NCBI GenBank assembly: GCA_026874595.1
Contig: CM049309.1
Span: forward strand, 96,556,723-96,620,722
Source: Sipunculus nudus
Taxonomy: Eukaryota; Annelida; Sipuncula; Golfingiida; Sipunculidae
Length of the DNA stretch: 64,000 nt
Reading direction: 5' to 3'
Positions 36,718 to 50,531 of the stretch are shown here, piece after piece. The notes beneath the pieces are model-generated. The model worked only from the letters and a program-made list of their open reading frames with translations. It was not told the DNA's origin and did no database searches. Each line of letters begins with the position of its first letter. Positions within the stretch are counted from its first letter, which is position 1. Made by a program: the position numbers and the translations under genes.

Positions 36718-37392
36718 CAAGGGACCCATGGGTCACGGCGCTCAGCTGTTATATATGATAAAAAATATGATTTGGGAAAGAGGCACATGCTGGTTTTGTG
36801 TGGTAATAAATATAAGCTTTATTTTGAGTTGTTGGTGTTTAGCTTGTGTATGATTTTGATAGTATCTTTGGAGACAGGGAAGAGGATTGATTTCATTTAT
36901 TTTATTAACAAATGGAGTGCTATTGTCCCACAGATTTTGACTTGGCCATATAACTTATAAGCAGCACATATAATAAAAGAGTTTAACTATTTATTAAAAT
37001 TTAATAACAAATATTGTGCCAATATAGTTTTTATTTTAAAAAATAATAAGAAAATCATATGATTTTTAAAAATAAAATATAACTGAATTGATTATTAAAA
37101 TAATATTATAGAATATATTCATGAATGCATTCATGAATACATTTTGAAAGTATCTGCACTGGTATTCAAATACTTTCATTTTTACCTGAGTTTCCATTCT
37201 TATGCAATAAAATTTTTTAAGGCAGTACATATTCATATTTGTATTCAAATACATTTGCAAAGCATTCACACCATGTCTAGTATTTATTCAGTTTTAGCCA
37301 AACAATGATGTTGAGAATCCAGAATATACAAAATTCACAAATATAAATAATGATCACAAGTACCTGGTTTTATGGCGTTTATTTATATTAAA

Positions 37393-40300
37393 CAAGGCCT
37401 ACAGGCCTAATGCGAACCTGTGCATTGGGAAATACACCTGGTATAATGCTTCAACGCTGGACCATGACTTCTTATGTATATGAACAATGCAGGTACTAAA
37501 CCTTTTGAATAAGAAACAGTTACACAAACATCACTGCTGAATTTCTGGCATGGGTGCACACAACACAACTAGGGACCCATGGGTCTCAACGCTCAGTTGA
37601 ATTTGTCTATAAGGATATTTTGAAAGAAATTTTTCAGAATGACAGTCCTGTGACCTTAACCAATGACCCTGTAACCAAAAAATCTTAGAACTTAATATCC
37701 TTGAACTTGCAGCATAAGGGTTATTGTAACAATCTTTTAAAAAGTGACCTTGACCTCTGACCAGATAACCTCAAATTCTACAGGTTTCCTCACTTTGGGC
37801 AAGTAAGCCATGTGTGAACATTAGATAGTTCAGGATGAAAAGTTTGATTTACAGTGCATCCACAATCTTTTTAAAGATGTGGCTTCTGTGACCTTCAACT
37901 TAGATCGCTGGACCCTGAAATCAAAATGAATTTACATATGTGGTTGGTCATTATTAAATCAAGTTTGAAGCCAGTCTGTCTATCCAGAATTATCATCCAT
38001 AAACTAATTTGTGAATGGATGGGCCCTGTGACCTTGACCTTTGACCTATGAGCCAAAAATCAAACAGAATCTTCCCCTAGTAGCAGGTTAGCAATATCTT
38101 GAAGATGGAAGGTTTGCGATGAAAAGTTTGGCTTCAAATGCATACACATTCCTTTAAAAGAAATGGGTCCTGTGACCTTGACCTTTGACTGTTGGACCCC
38201 AAAATCAACATGGTTCTTACTTTAGTGGTGGGCCATTTATAAGTTAAGTTTGAAACCAATATATCAAACTTGACTGGAGTTATCATCTGGAAACTAATTT
38301 GTGTGGATGGACGGATTGACAGACAGACAGACATACAAACAGACAGACTGACAGACAGGGTGATTAGTATAGGGCATCCACTTGTGATCAATAAACACCC
38401 CAGGTTTTGGGACACCAGATGTAATGACAGCTGAGAAACTGACATGATTGTTGTCATTTTATAGTAAATAAATAGAAAAATATTTGTTAAAATAGGAAAA
38501 CCATCACGTTTCAGGAACTGACAAAACTAGTCATGGTCAATATTCAAGGCAAGATTCATGACAAACCATGCATTATTTATCAAGATATTGGAGGTTTTGT
38601 ATCAAATTTTTTACTATTCTGGGGGGTACTTTCAAGCCCCATAGCTCGAAGGAAAAAGGTTGCAATGACCTAATTTCAGGTTTACTAGGAAATTTTTAAT
38701 TGACCTCCCTGGATGTTCACTTAGAAGTTTCTAGGACAAGCTGTTATGATTTGTGCCATGCTAACGGACAGCCTGACGTCCAGACGGACGACTGACAAAG
38801 CGCCATTCCTATACCTCAGTTGACTTACAGTCAGCTGAGCTAAAAATGATTGTAGCTGGCATCACCAGTCTTGTATACAAAAAGGTTTCAGAGATATATA
38901 CATATGCCCAAGTTCAGACTGATATATCAAACCCCTCCTGAGAAATAAGCAGGGACACATACTGTGTCAAAAATTATTGTAGGTGGCACCACCAGACTTT
39001 TATACGACAAGTATACGATAATTAAAATACCACAGGTATAAATATGCCCAATTTCAGGATGATATATCAAATTCCTCTATAGAAATAAGCAGGCACAAAA
39101 GTCACACAATGTGCATATGTCATTGTAGGTGGTGACACGAAAAACCCATCTAAGACACAAAGACAGGTCAAAATATTAGGCCAATACATCAAACTTACCT
39201 TAAGTCTGATGCATGGGGCTGACCACGCTTAGGTGAGAAAGGCAGTTGCCCCGAGTGAACTGTGACAAATTTGCTAGCTCAGGCTACTGCACTGAGTGAA
39301 CTTATGACCTGCAACTGGCTAGACTGGGTGAACTTTTGACCTGTACCTGGCTGCACTGAGTGAACTCTTGACCTGCTGCCTAATCTGATACAGTTGGCAG
39401 TCTGCCAAAGCTATAAATAGATTGGCTCCACATGCAGCCCTGAGGGGCATGACACCCATGAGGTGATCACATGGTGCCCATGAGGTGTTCACATGTCACC
39501 CATGAGGGGATCACATGCCTTGTGCTTGGCTGCACTAACTGAACTCTTGACCTATATCTGGCTGCACTGAATGAACTCTTGATCTATTGCCAAATCTGAA
39601 ACAGTTTGCAGTTTCTTAATCTATGTAAATATACAGACACAATCATGGCCTGTTGGCAAATCTGTTTACACATACTGAAAGTTTGGCTAAAATGCTTTTT
39701 TTCAAGCTGAAATATTCATAAACTTTTTATCAAAATATCTAGAAAAATAAAAGATTTAGTTCTTTCATTGTTAAAGGTCCAATAATTCTGCCAAAAATCA
39801 TTCAAGTAAACTTGAACAAAAGCCACCGTAGAATAATTTTGTGCCATGTTACAGAAGTTATAATTGAAACAATAATTTTGTAGAAGAACAGTTTTGCAAT
39901 CCTCAGTTTGAGTTAGACATAATAATGGCCATAAGCCCAACTTAAGCTTTTCTGATATGATTGAAAGAACCATGTAGTAGGATATTTCTTTTGAAAAATT
40001 GAATGATTAAACTTGACAGTTTCATTATAAATATTTTAAGTTGAAAGAGGCTAAAATTACAGGTTTTTGCCCATAAAAAACAGGTCAATGTAGGTGGCAC
40101 CACAAAATCTGCAACTTAAAATATGAGTCATGTGACCAACATTTGCACAATACTTGGTAATGCTACCTTCTGTCATTTCTGAGATAACTATGTCAGTATG
40201 CTTACTTGGCCAAATGACTGTTCAAATTCGTTTAACTCCACTAAAATTCATCAAATGCAAACCATTGCCTCTGGGATCATTTCTGTAAAATATTGAACAA

Positions 40301-42152
40301 TTTGGCTGGACCGTTTACAAGAAGACTTTTAAAGGTTTTTCAGCTTTTCCCCTATAAAATCTAATTAAAAGCAGATAGCAAAAAATAAGCTGAATCCCAC
40401 ATTTGATTTGTGACAGGTTATTGCATAAAATCTGGGGATGGTAGCTCCTGATATTCCTGACAAATTATGGGTTGATATACAGATGAACAATGACCTCGGT
40501 ACAAAAAAAGGTCAATGCAGGTGGCGCCACCAAAACCTGAATTTCATATATGACTCATGTGACCAACACTGGCATAAAATTTGGTGATGATAGCTCAAGC
40601 CGTTTCTGAGACTGTCATTTTAGTATGCTTTTTTGGACAGATGACTAAGTTCAACTTCCTGTAATTCGGCCAAAATTCACCGAACTTAAACCATCTGAAA
40701 AACTTGAGAGAGATGGTATAAAAGATTATTTCTGTGAAATATTGAACCAATTGGCTTGACCGTTTCAACGGAGAAGATTTTTAAAGGTTTTTTAGCTTTT
40801 TTTCTATAAAATCTAAGAAAATGCAGATTTTTTCAGATGGCTAATTTTTTTGCAATAAATTTCATGATGCTAGCACCAGTCGCTTTCGAAATAGTATGGG
40901 TTAATGTATACCTGTGATTGTAAACATTGCCTGGCATGAGGAATATCTAAAATCATAAATCTACATTTTTTAAAAGTTTTTAAAAAACATTCTTGTCAAT
41001 ATTAACCATAGATAAACTGAAATCTAAATGTCTGGAGGCATGATGTAACGGATGCTGATAAACTGGTTCCAGGCTAGATGTATCTGCTTCACACAGCTAA
41101 CATATATGGTAAAATGATTAAATTCAATCTTTATATTTCAGCCAAAATTCATTCTTTGGAACCATAAAAAAATTATTAAAAGAATTATTCAGGGGATTAT
41201 TCTTGTAAAATATTAAACAAATTGGCCTCAGTGGTGTCAGTCAAAAAACGTTTAGCAGGTTTATAACTTATATGGGAGAATAAAGCAAAATGGCTAAGTT
41301 AAGCTTCCCATAACTCAGCCAAAAATCACTGAACCAAAACCATTTGAACAAACTTGAATTATCAACATCTAAGGATAATTAATGTGTGAGATTTAAGAAT
41401 TTGGCCCAGTGGTTTTTGAGAAGATCTTTGTAGCCACTGAGCTAAAATAGGCTGTTATGGCATATGACTAAATTCAGCTTCCCGTAACTCAGCCAAAAGT
41501 CACTGAACTGAGACTATTTGAACAAACTTCAGAAAGCACTACCCTAGGATCATTTCAATGCGATATTAAACAATTTGGCCATATGGTTTCAGAGAAGAAG
41601 TTTTTTGTAGTTGTAAGTGTGATACAGTGTGGCACTGATGACCCCCGTAAAAAAAAGGCTGATGCAGGTGGCGCCACCAATACCTCAATATCAGATATGA
41701 CTCATGTGACCAACATTGGCATAAAATTTGGTGATGATAGCTCCAGCCATTTCTATGATTGTAATTTTAGTATGCTTTTTTGGACAGATGACTAAGTTCA
41801 ACTAGCTGTAATTTGGTCAAAAACCACCAAACTTAAACCATTCGAACAAATTGGAGAGAGATTGTTCCAGGGATCATTTCTGTGAAATATTGGACAATTT
41901 GGCTGAACAATTTTGGAGAAGAAGATTTTTAAAGGTTTTTTAGCTTTTTCCCTATAAAATCTAAGAAAATGCAGTTAGCCAAAAAATAAGCAAAATCCGA
42001 TAGAGTTTTTCAGATGACTAATTTTTTGCATAAGATTTTGTAATGCTAACTCTTGCCGTTTTCAAGATAGTATGGGTTAAAGTTCAGACAACAGACGACA
42101 GCTGACGGACGCAGGACGACGCCACACCATCGCATAAGCTAACAGGTTCGCT
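37393..42152 (-). mobile_element. Family C element, with a B copy inside
   Basis: Left end CAAGGCCTACAGGCC then GCGAACCTGTG; right end CACAGGTTCGCT in the form CTAACAGGTTCGCT. It is inserted in the outer B within an A run (ATTAAA/CAAGG, CGCT/AAAAATTAAA). It contains a partial internal duplication of C core segments and the nested B at 37568. Confidence 0.78.
37568..38841 (-). mobile_element. Family B element inside C, complete, third subfamily
   Basis: Left end ACTAGGGACCCATGGGTC; right end GACTTACAGTCAGCTGAGCT. The matching empty site is at 56205-56215 (ACAAAACAAAAATGATTG). The interior differs from other B copies: it carries repeated TGTGACCTTGACCTTTGACC blocks and a GACAGACAGACA run (38309-38360). 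About 1.27 kb. Confidence 0.8.
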
Positions 42153-43674
42153 AAAAATTAAAAATATTATATATTCACTTTGGACTACTTTCAAATCAAT
42201 CTACACAGTAGACACAGTAGGAATCTAGATTAATATTAACAACTGCTTCTTTGTCTATGAATAATTTCCTTCATATGATCCCTAATGATTAGTAATGAAT
42301 AATATGATTTATTTTTTTATCATTAAAATTGAACTGAAAAATACCATAGGTGACTGCATGGTGTTATTTGGAATAACATTGACATTGACATTCTATCTAT
42401 CCATACAAAATTCTTACATTATCAGTAACTGCAAGTTAATATTCTGTTACTCATTAACTAACAAATTCCTTTTCTATTAATTTTTCTTTAATTTGTTATT
42501 AAAAACCAATAAAAATTTATTAATTTATTGTTTATTGTTATGTTGTTTTTCAAAACAACTACTAGATGAGTTGGGTTGGACACCTAGATCAACTGTGGCT
42601 GGGCATCAGCTGCCTGGCTGCCCCAGTGTATGCCTAGCCTCAAGCGTGCATAATTTGCCTCAAGCATCAACAAGGTAAACATACAGGTGACTGAAGAGGG
42701 GCTAGGTAGACCCTGGGTCTGACATGGTCTCATAAAAACATTAATAAAAGCTTTAATATTTGGCCAATTTCTTTCAGCTTTCTAAACTACAAAGATGAAA
42801 TCCTAATGTTGTGCATGATATGAAAGTTATATCAACAGTGCTCTCAGGAAACAAATGTGCCATGGTCAAAGTTGGGCAAAATTTAAGGTACTAATTATAT
42901 TTATACTAATAACTTATAAAATTTGAAATATTCAGAACTAATTTTGGGTATTCAATTGAATCTTGATTAAATAATGTTACATCCCTGACAAAAAATCTCT
43001 AGCTTCAGCAATCCTCTTGTTAAGGGAGTAAATATATTTTTTGATTTTTTAAAAAGTGCATTATGTTTTGGCCCATAACTTAAAACAATTACGCAATACT
43101 GACATCATTTCTGGCATGTGCATGGCAAATGTATAGAAAAATATGTATATTATATATGATCAAAGTCAGATCAGTGGTTTTGATAATGATATTAGGCAGT
43201 CTTAAAGTGTAACAATGGGTTTTTAATGGAAAATGAAGTTTTTCATTAATATCTCTAAGGAATTAAGTCCTAGTGACCAAATTCTTGGCATGGTAGGGGA
43301 TTTTGGAGAAATCTAACTGTATGCCAAATTTAAGGAACTTAGAGCTGAAGCTGGGGAGCTGAGCTTTAGCAAACTGCATAACACTAGCTTGATGTAAACA
43401 ATATGTGACATGGTGCTTGAAAACTTGAATAAAATCTACAGTTTTTGATCAACTGGTTTCAAATTTTTGGTGTTAACAGTTGAAATGCTAACAAAAACAT
43501 GCTTTGAAAATTATATCCACAGCAGTTACAGGAAAAAAACGTGCCATAGTCAAACTTTGGCAAAATTTAAGGTACCAATTTTGTATTTTTGCCAATATTT
43601 AAAAAAATTTACAGATTTTGATCTAATTTTTGGTATACAATTAAATTTTGATTAATTAAATTGTATTACTGAAA

Positions 43675-46305
43675 CAAGGGACCTATGGGTCACGACGCTC
43701 AGCTGTTATATATGATAAAAAAATATTATTTAGAAATGAGGCACATGCTGGTTTTGTGTGGTAATAAATATAAGCGGTATTATGAGTTTTTGTTGTGTAG
43801 CTTATGTATATGATTTTGATAGTACCTTTGGAGACAGGGAAGAGGATTGACTTCATTTATTTTATTAACAAATGTAGTACTACTGTCACACAGATTTTGA
43901 CTTGGCCATATAACTTATAAGCAGAACATATAATATAAGAGTTTAACTATTTATTAAAAAAATTACAAATATTGTCCCAAATATAATTTTTATTAAAAAT
44001 AATAAGAGAATCATATGATTTTTTAAAATGAAATATAACTGATATGATTATTAAAATAATATTAAAGAATATATTCATGAATGCCTTCATGAATACATTT
44101 TGAAAGTATTAGCACGAGTATTCATATACTTTCATTTTTACCTGAATTCCCATTCTTTATGCAAGAAATTTTATAATGGAGTACATAATCATATTCGTAT
44201 TTAAATACAATTACAAAGTATTCGCACCATGTCTGGTATTTATTCAGTTTTCACCAAACAATGATGTTGAGAATCCAGAATATACAAATTTCACACATTT
44301 AAATAATGATCATAAGTACCTGGTTTTATGGCTTTTATTTATATTAAAAAATAACTGTAAAAAATTCATTTTGGACTAATTTCACATCAATGTACACACT
44401 AGACACAGTAGGAATCTAGATTAATATTATCAACTGCATCTTTGTCTATCATTAATTTCCTTCATATAATCCTTAATGATTAGTAATGAATAATATGATT
44501 TACTTCTTTATCATTAAAAATGAACTGAAAAATGCCATAGGTGACTGCATGGTGTTATTTGGAATATATGTGACATTCTACCCATCGATACAAGATTCTT
44601 ATATCATCAGTAACTGCAAGTTAATTTCCTGTTATTATAAACTAACAAATTCCTTTTCTATTTTTCTTTAATTTGTTATTAAAAACCAATAAAAATTTAT
44701 TAATTTATTGTTTATTGTTATGTTGTTGGTTAAAACTACTAGATGAGTTGGGTTGAACACCTGGATCAACTGTGGCTGGCCATAAGCTGCCTGGATTCTC
44801 CCCTCAAGTGTGCATAATTTGATGAAAGGTCAACAAGGTCAACATACAGGTGACTCAAGAGGGGCTGGAGAGAGCCAAAGTCTGACAGGGTCTCATAAAA
44901 AATATTAATAAAAGCTTCAATATTTGGCAAATTTCTTTCAGCTTTCTAAACTAAAAAGCTGAAATCCTTATGTGTGCATGATATGAAAATTATATCAACA
45001 GTGCTCACGGGAAACAAACGTGCCTTGGTCACAGTTGGGCAAAATTTAAGGTACTAATTTTATATTTATACTAATAACTTATAAAATTTGAAAAATTCAG
45101 AACTAATTTTGGGTATTCAATTGAATCTTGATTAAATAATGTTACATCCCTGACAAAAAAATCTCTAGCTTCAGCAATGCCCTTGTTAAGGGAGTAAATA
45201 TATTTCTTGATTTTTTACAAAGTGCATTATGTTTGGGCCCATAACTTAAAAAAAATACACAATACTGACATAATTTCTGGCATATGCATAGTGAATGTAT
45301 AGAAAAATATGTATATTATATATGATCAAAGTCAGATCAGTGGTTTTGATATTAGGCAGTCTTAAAGTATAACATTGGGTTTATAATGGAAAAATGAAGT
45401 TTTTCATTGATATCTCGAAGGAATTAAGTCCTAGTGACCAAATTCTTGGCATGGTAGGGGATTTTGGAGAAATCTAACTGTATGCCAAATTTAAGGATCT
45501 TAGAGCTGAAGCTCGGGAGCTGAGCTCTAGCAAACTGCATAACACTAGCAATATGTGACATGGTGCTTGAAAACTTGAATAAAATCTACAGTTTTTTATC
45601 AACTGGTTTCAAATTTTTGGTGTTAACAGTTGAAATGCTAACAAAAACATGCTGTGAAAATTAAATCCACAGCATTTACAGCAAAAAAACGTGCCATGGT
45701 CAAAGTTGGGCAAAATTTAAGGTACCAATTTTTTATTTTTGCTAATATTTTTAAAAATTTAAAAGATTTTGATCTAATTTTGGGTTCACAATTTAATTTT
45801 GATTAATAAAAGTAATATTAATGGAAAAAAAGTGCTTAGCTTTAACAAGTTTTGTGTTAAGTGATAAAATTTCTTTCCTGATTATTTACAAAATGCATTA
45901 TGTTTGGGCCCATAACTTTTTTAAAATAAATAATACAGACCTAATTTCTGGCATGTACATAGGAATTATATAGAGGATTGTTTATAGGAAATATAAGGAA
46001 AAACAGATGAGTGGTTTTGATATTAGGCAGTCCTAAAGTGTGAAAATAGGTTTTTAATAAAAAATTGAGGTTTTTCCTTAATTTCTCAAAGGAATGAAGT
46101 CGCAAAGACCCAGTTTTCGGCTTGGTAGGAGATCTTGGGGACATCTAACATTATGCTGAATTTTGGATTCCTAGGTCTTACGGTTTCAAAACGTGCCACA
46201 TCTACGGACGGACGGACGGACGGACGGACGGACGGACGGACAGACGGACGGACGACGGACAATGGACCACGACTATAGCTCAGATGACTTATAGTCAGCT
46301 GAGCT
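43675..46305 (-). mobile_element. Family B element, complete and uninterrupted reference copy
   Basis: 2,631 bases from CAAGGGACCTATGGGTC to CAGCTGAGCT. The left 1.2 kb is AT-rich; the right part holds two diverged cores about 671 bases apart (GGGCAAAATTTAAGGTAC at 45037 and 45708), an ACGG run (46201-46258) and the terminal hairpin. No coding frame is seen. Its host resumes at AAAAAAGTCCCTACC. Confidence 0.82.
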
Positions 46306-46844
46306 AAAAAAGTCCCTACCTTTAACATTTTTGACCAAATGACCAAATATCATTCCTGATTTTTTTACATTATGTTTGGGCCCATAACTTTTTTAAATTG
46401 AATAATACTGAATACTGTTTCTGGCATGTACATACAAACTATATAGAGGAATATTTATGGTAAATATGAAGAAAACCAGATGAGTGGTTTTGATATAAGG
46501 CAGGACTGAAGTGTGAAAATAGATTTCTAATAAAAATTTGAGGTTTTCCCTAATATCTCAAAGGAACAAAGTCATATTGACCCAATTTTTGGCATGGTAG
46601 GAGATTTAGGGGACATCTAACTGTATGCCGAATTTCAGATTCGTAGGTCCAATGCTGTCGAAACGTGCCAGTCTTACGGACGGACATCCGGACGGACAGA
46701 CAGACAGACGGACGACGGACAATGGACCACGACTATAGCTCAGATGACTTATAGTCAGCTGAGCTAAAAATGAACACAATTATATTCATTTCTTCATAAT
46801 ATCCATTACAGCTCTTTCTACATATTAATATACTTAAAGGATAC

Positions 46845-46903
46845 TATCTTCCTAACAATTCTTTCTTTTCATCTGGTGTCATGACAACATGCTCTGGAAC
46901 CAG
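46845..46903 (-). CDS. POLR2E: POLR2E (RPB5) internal exon upstream of 29308-29386
   Basis: Minus-strand exon of 59 bases encoding [19 protein letters not shown] plus the first two bases of a Tyr codon. Human RPB5 has [20 protein letters not shown] here. The acceptor is strong (TTATTTATTTGCAG) and the donor is TA/GTATCC. The phase-2 end pairs with the single leading base of the next exon, giving continuous protein into KLKESQLPR. Earlier exons must lie above 46903, and I found none up to 64000, so the preceding intron is also long. No damage is visible. Confidence 0.9.
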
Positions 46904-47202
46904 CTGCAAATAAATAAGATAAAAATATTTTGATTGTGATATATGCAAGGGACAAAACAAGTACAAGGGACCCATGGCTCACGGCACTTAGCTGAATTTG
47001 TGTATGAGAGAAAAATATCAAATCCTGGCACACAGAAAAGAGGTTACAGTTTTTGCTATATTTTTGCCCTGGAATATTAATTCTAATGATACATTCTATT
47101 TAGCTAGTATTTGGCTATATTATTAATAAGTCTCTCCTGCATGTATAGTTTCTCTTCACTTAGTTCCAAACGTGATTGTTGTCTCACTCCTACAATGATT
47201 CA

Positions 47203-49600
47203 GAGTGGGACAGATGAAGTGCGGCATGGATTATGTGGCAAGGGAAATAGAGTGAGGTGTGTTGCATATAAGCATGGATGTCTGCACTGTAAACGTGAAT
47301 GTAGGTGGTGCCACCAGTCATAGAAAATTGTCAAGGATGTATAAACCTGCAAAATTTCAGGTGGATAAGTCAAACCACTGCTGAGAAATGAGTAATATTA
47401 TCCCAGGGCAGATGAACAGATGGACGCTGTGCAAAAATGGTAGCAGGTGGTGCCACCAGTTTTGCCTCTGATGAAGAGCTATGTGAGATCTATACACATG
47501 CAAAATTTTGGCCCAATCGGTCAAACAGTTCCCAAGATATGAGCTTGGATGTCTGTAGAGTAAACCTGAATGTAGGTGGCACCACCTGTCATTAAAATTG
47601 AGAAAGCTGTCCATGATGTATAAACCTGCAAATTTTCAGGTGGATAAGTCAAACCACTGCTGAGATATGAGTGATTTTATCAAAAGGCAGATGAACAGAT
47701 GGATGCTGTGCAAAAGTGGTTGCAGGTGGCGCCACCAGTTTTGCTTATGATGAAGAGCTATGTGAGATCTATACACATGCAAAATTTTGGCCCAATCGGT
47801 CAAACGGTTCACGAGATATGAGCTTGGATGTTTGCAGAGTAAACATGAATGTAGGTGGCATCACCTGACTTAAATCGAGAAAGCTGTCCAGGATGTATAA
47901 ACCTGCAAAATTTCAGGTGGATATGTCAAACCACTGCTGAGATATGAGTGATTTATCCCAAGGCAGATAAACAGATGGACGCTGTGCATAAGTAGTTGCA
48001 TGTGGCACCACTGGTTTTGCCTATGATGAAGAACTATGTGAGATCTATACACATGCAAAATTTTGCCAAATAGGTCAAATGGTTCCCGAGATATGAGCTT
48101 GGATGTCTGCAGAGTAAACCAGAATGTAGGTGGCGCCACCTGTCATAAAATCGAGAAAGCTGTCCAGTATGTATAAACCTGCAAAATTTCAGGTGGATAA
48201 GTCAAACTACTGCTGTGTAATGAGTGATTTTATCCCAAGGCAGATGAACAGATGGGTGCTGTGCATTAATGGTTGCAGGTGGCGCCACCAGTTTTGCCTA
48301 TGATGAAGAGCTATGTGAGGTCTATACACATGCAAAATTTTGGCCCAATCGGTCAAACGGTTCCCGAGATATGAGCTTGGATGTCTGCAGAGTAAACCTG
48401 AATGTAGGTGGCGCCACCTGTCCTAAATCGAGTAAGCTGTCCAGGATGTATAAACCTGCAAAATTTCAGGTGGATAAGTCAAACCACTGCTGAGATATGA
48501 GTGATTTTATCAAAAGGCAGATGAACAGATGGACACTGTGCATAAGTGGTTGCAGGTGGCGCCACCAGTTTTGTCTATGATGAAGAGCAATGTGAGATCT
48601 ATACATATGCAAAATTTTGGCCCAATCGGTCAAACGGTTCATGAGATATGAGCTTGGATGTTTGCAGAGTAAACATGAATGTAGGTGGCATCACCTGACT
48701 TAAATCGAGAAAGCTGTCCAGGATGTATAAACCTGCAAAATTTCAGGTGGAAATGTCAAACCACTGCTGAGATATGAGTGATTTATCCCAAGGCAGATAA
48801 ACAGATCGACGCTGTGCATAAGTAGTTGCATGTGGCACCACTGGTTTTGCCTATGAAGAAGAGCTATGTGAGATCAATACACATGCAAAATTTTGCCAAA
48901 TAGGTCAAATGGTTCCCGAAATATGAGCTTGGATGTCTGCAGAGTAAACATGAATGTAGGTGGCGCCACCTGTCATAAAATCGAGAAAGCTGTCCAGTAT
49001 GTATAAACCTGCAAAATTTCAGGTGGATAAGTCAAACTACTGCTGTGATATAAGTGATTTTATCCCAAGGCAGATGAACAGATGGGTGCTGTGCATTAAT
49101 GGTTGCAGGTGGCGCCACCAGTTTTGCCTATGATGAAGAGCTATGTGAGGTCTATACACATGCAAAATTTTGGCCCAATCGGTCAAATGGTTCCCGAGAT
49201 ATGAGCTTGGATGTCTGCAGAGTAAATCTGAATGTAGGTGGCGCCACCTGTCCTAAATCGCGTAAGCTGTCCAGGATGTATAAACCTGCAAAATTTCAGG
49301 TGGATATGTCAAACCACTGCTGAGATATGAGTGATTTATCCCAAGGCAGATAAACAGATGGACGGTGTGCATAAGTAGTTGCAAGTGGCGCCACCATTTT
49401 TAGTGTATGTTATAAAGCTATCAAAGGGCTACATTTGTGCAATATTTTTAGCCTGATCGGTCAAACAGTTCCCGAGATATGCAGGTTTATGTGTGGCAAC
49501 AGCAGACAAATGGACGCTGGGCAGCAAGGAAAGGTCTGAGGTCAACCAAAAAGTGAGGGTGCAGCAGTTCACATGTGACCTGATGATTAACCTGATTTGC
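47203..49600 (-). mobile_element. Family A element with higher-order core array
   Basis: Starts at ATTCAGAGTGGGACAG without the hairpin and ends in a tail cut off near 49600. Eight or nine cores of about 277 bases. A block of three cores recurs at an offset of 830 (47641 and 48471; 47825 and 48655; 48269 and 49099), so whole triplets were duplicated. Confidence 0.8.
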
Positions 49601-49677
49601 TTAAAATGCAAACCAAGTTTTTTCAAACAGTTGAAAGATATAGTTCCAATAATCTGGGATTTCTGCAACTTAACATT

Positions 49678-49740
49678 GTGTCTAGACGTCTAGACACTGT
49701 GTCTAGATGTCTAGACATATTGTCTAGACACCCCCCCCCC
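49678..49740. repeat. GTCTAGAC palindrome cluster and C run
   Basis: GTCTAGACGTCTAGACACTG followed by TGTCTAGATGTCTAGACA and TTGTCTAGACA, then a run of C. Several nested palindromes can fold as hairpins. It lies at the junction between truncated A and truncated C. Confidence 0.8.
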
Positions 49741-50531
49741 AGCCAGGTCAGTTGCCATGGTGATGTCTGGACCCCACCTGTTTGTACTGAGTGACCTCTT
49801 AACTTGGCTGCTGAAACTCAGCACATTGTCAAATCTGTTTTCAAATACAGAAAGCCTTTTTAAATTGGCTACAATGTTTTTTTAAAACTGTATTTACCCA
49901 ATCTATTCTTATAAAACTGGCAGAACCCTGCCATAGAATAATTCTTGTAAAGTTTAAACCAATCAGCTTAACAGTTTCATCATAAATTAGTGTATAAGCT
50001 AGAAGAGTTTAAAATTACATTTTCGCTTGTAAAAAACACATCAATGTAGGTCGCACCACTAATACCTCAAAATCAGATATGACATATGTGACAAACATTG
50101 GTATAAAATTTGGTGATTATAGCTCTAACCGTTTCTGAGATTTTAATTTTAGTGTGCTTTTTTGGACAGATGACTAGGTTCAACCTCCTGTAACTTGGCC
50201 AAAAATCTCTGAACTGGAACCATTCGAACAAACTTGAGAGATTGTTCCAGGGATCATTTCTGTGAAATATTGGACAATTTGGCTGGACAGTTTCAGAGAA
50301 GGAGATTGTTAAAGGTTTTTAAGCTTTTTCTCTTTAAAATCTAAATTAATGCAGATACCCAGTAATAAGCTCCAGGGCACCAAGTTTCAGATGTGACTAA
50401 TTCTTATATGTAATTTGGAGCTGCTAGCTCCGACGGTTTCTGACTTACAGCCATGGACGGCGGAAAGCCAGCCCTGGAGGGCGGACGGCTGACGACGACG
50501 CTGCGCCATCGCATAAGCTCACTGGTTCGCT
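49741..50531 (-). mobile_element. Family C element, left-truncated
   Basis: Ends GCATAAGCTCACTGGTTCGCT plus A inside a B element. The body matches 11230-11720 and 57980-58497. The left end is lost at the palindrome cluster. Confidence 0.7.

Larger units (their letters stand above)
36718..46765 (-). mobile_element. Family B element (outer) carrying nested C and B copies
   Basis: Left end CAAGGGACCCATGGGTCACG; right end AGTCAGCTGAGCT plus A at 46765. Breaks at 37393 (C in, resumes after 42152) and 43675 (B in, resumes after 46305) occur at positions that are uninterrupted in sister copies (44338 and 63406). Own sequence is about 2.65 kb, the same as the uninterrupted copy. Confidence 0.8.

Noticed and set aside
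46201-46258. ACGG runs as independent microsatellites
   Set aside because: They occur at the same place before the terminal hairpin in every B copy, so they are part of the element.
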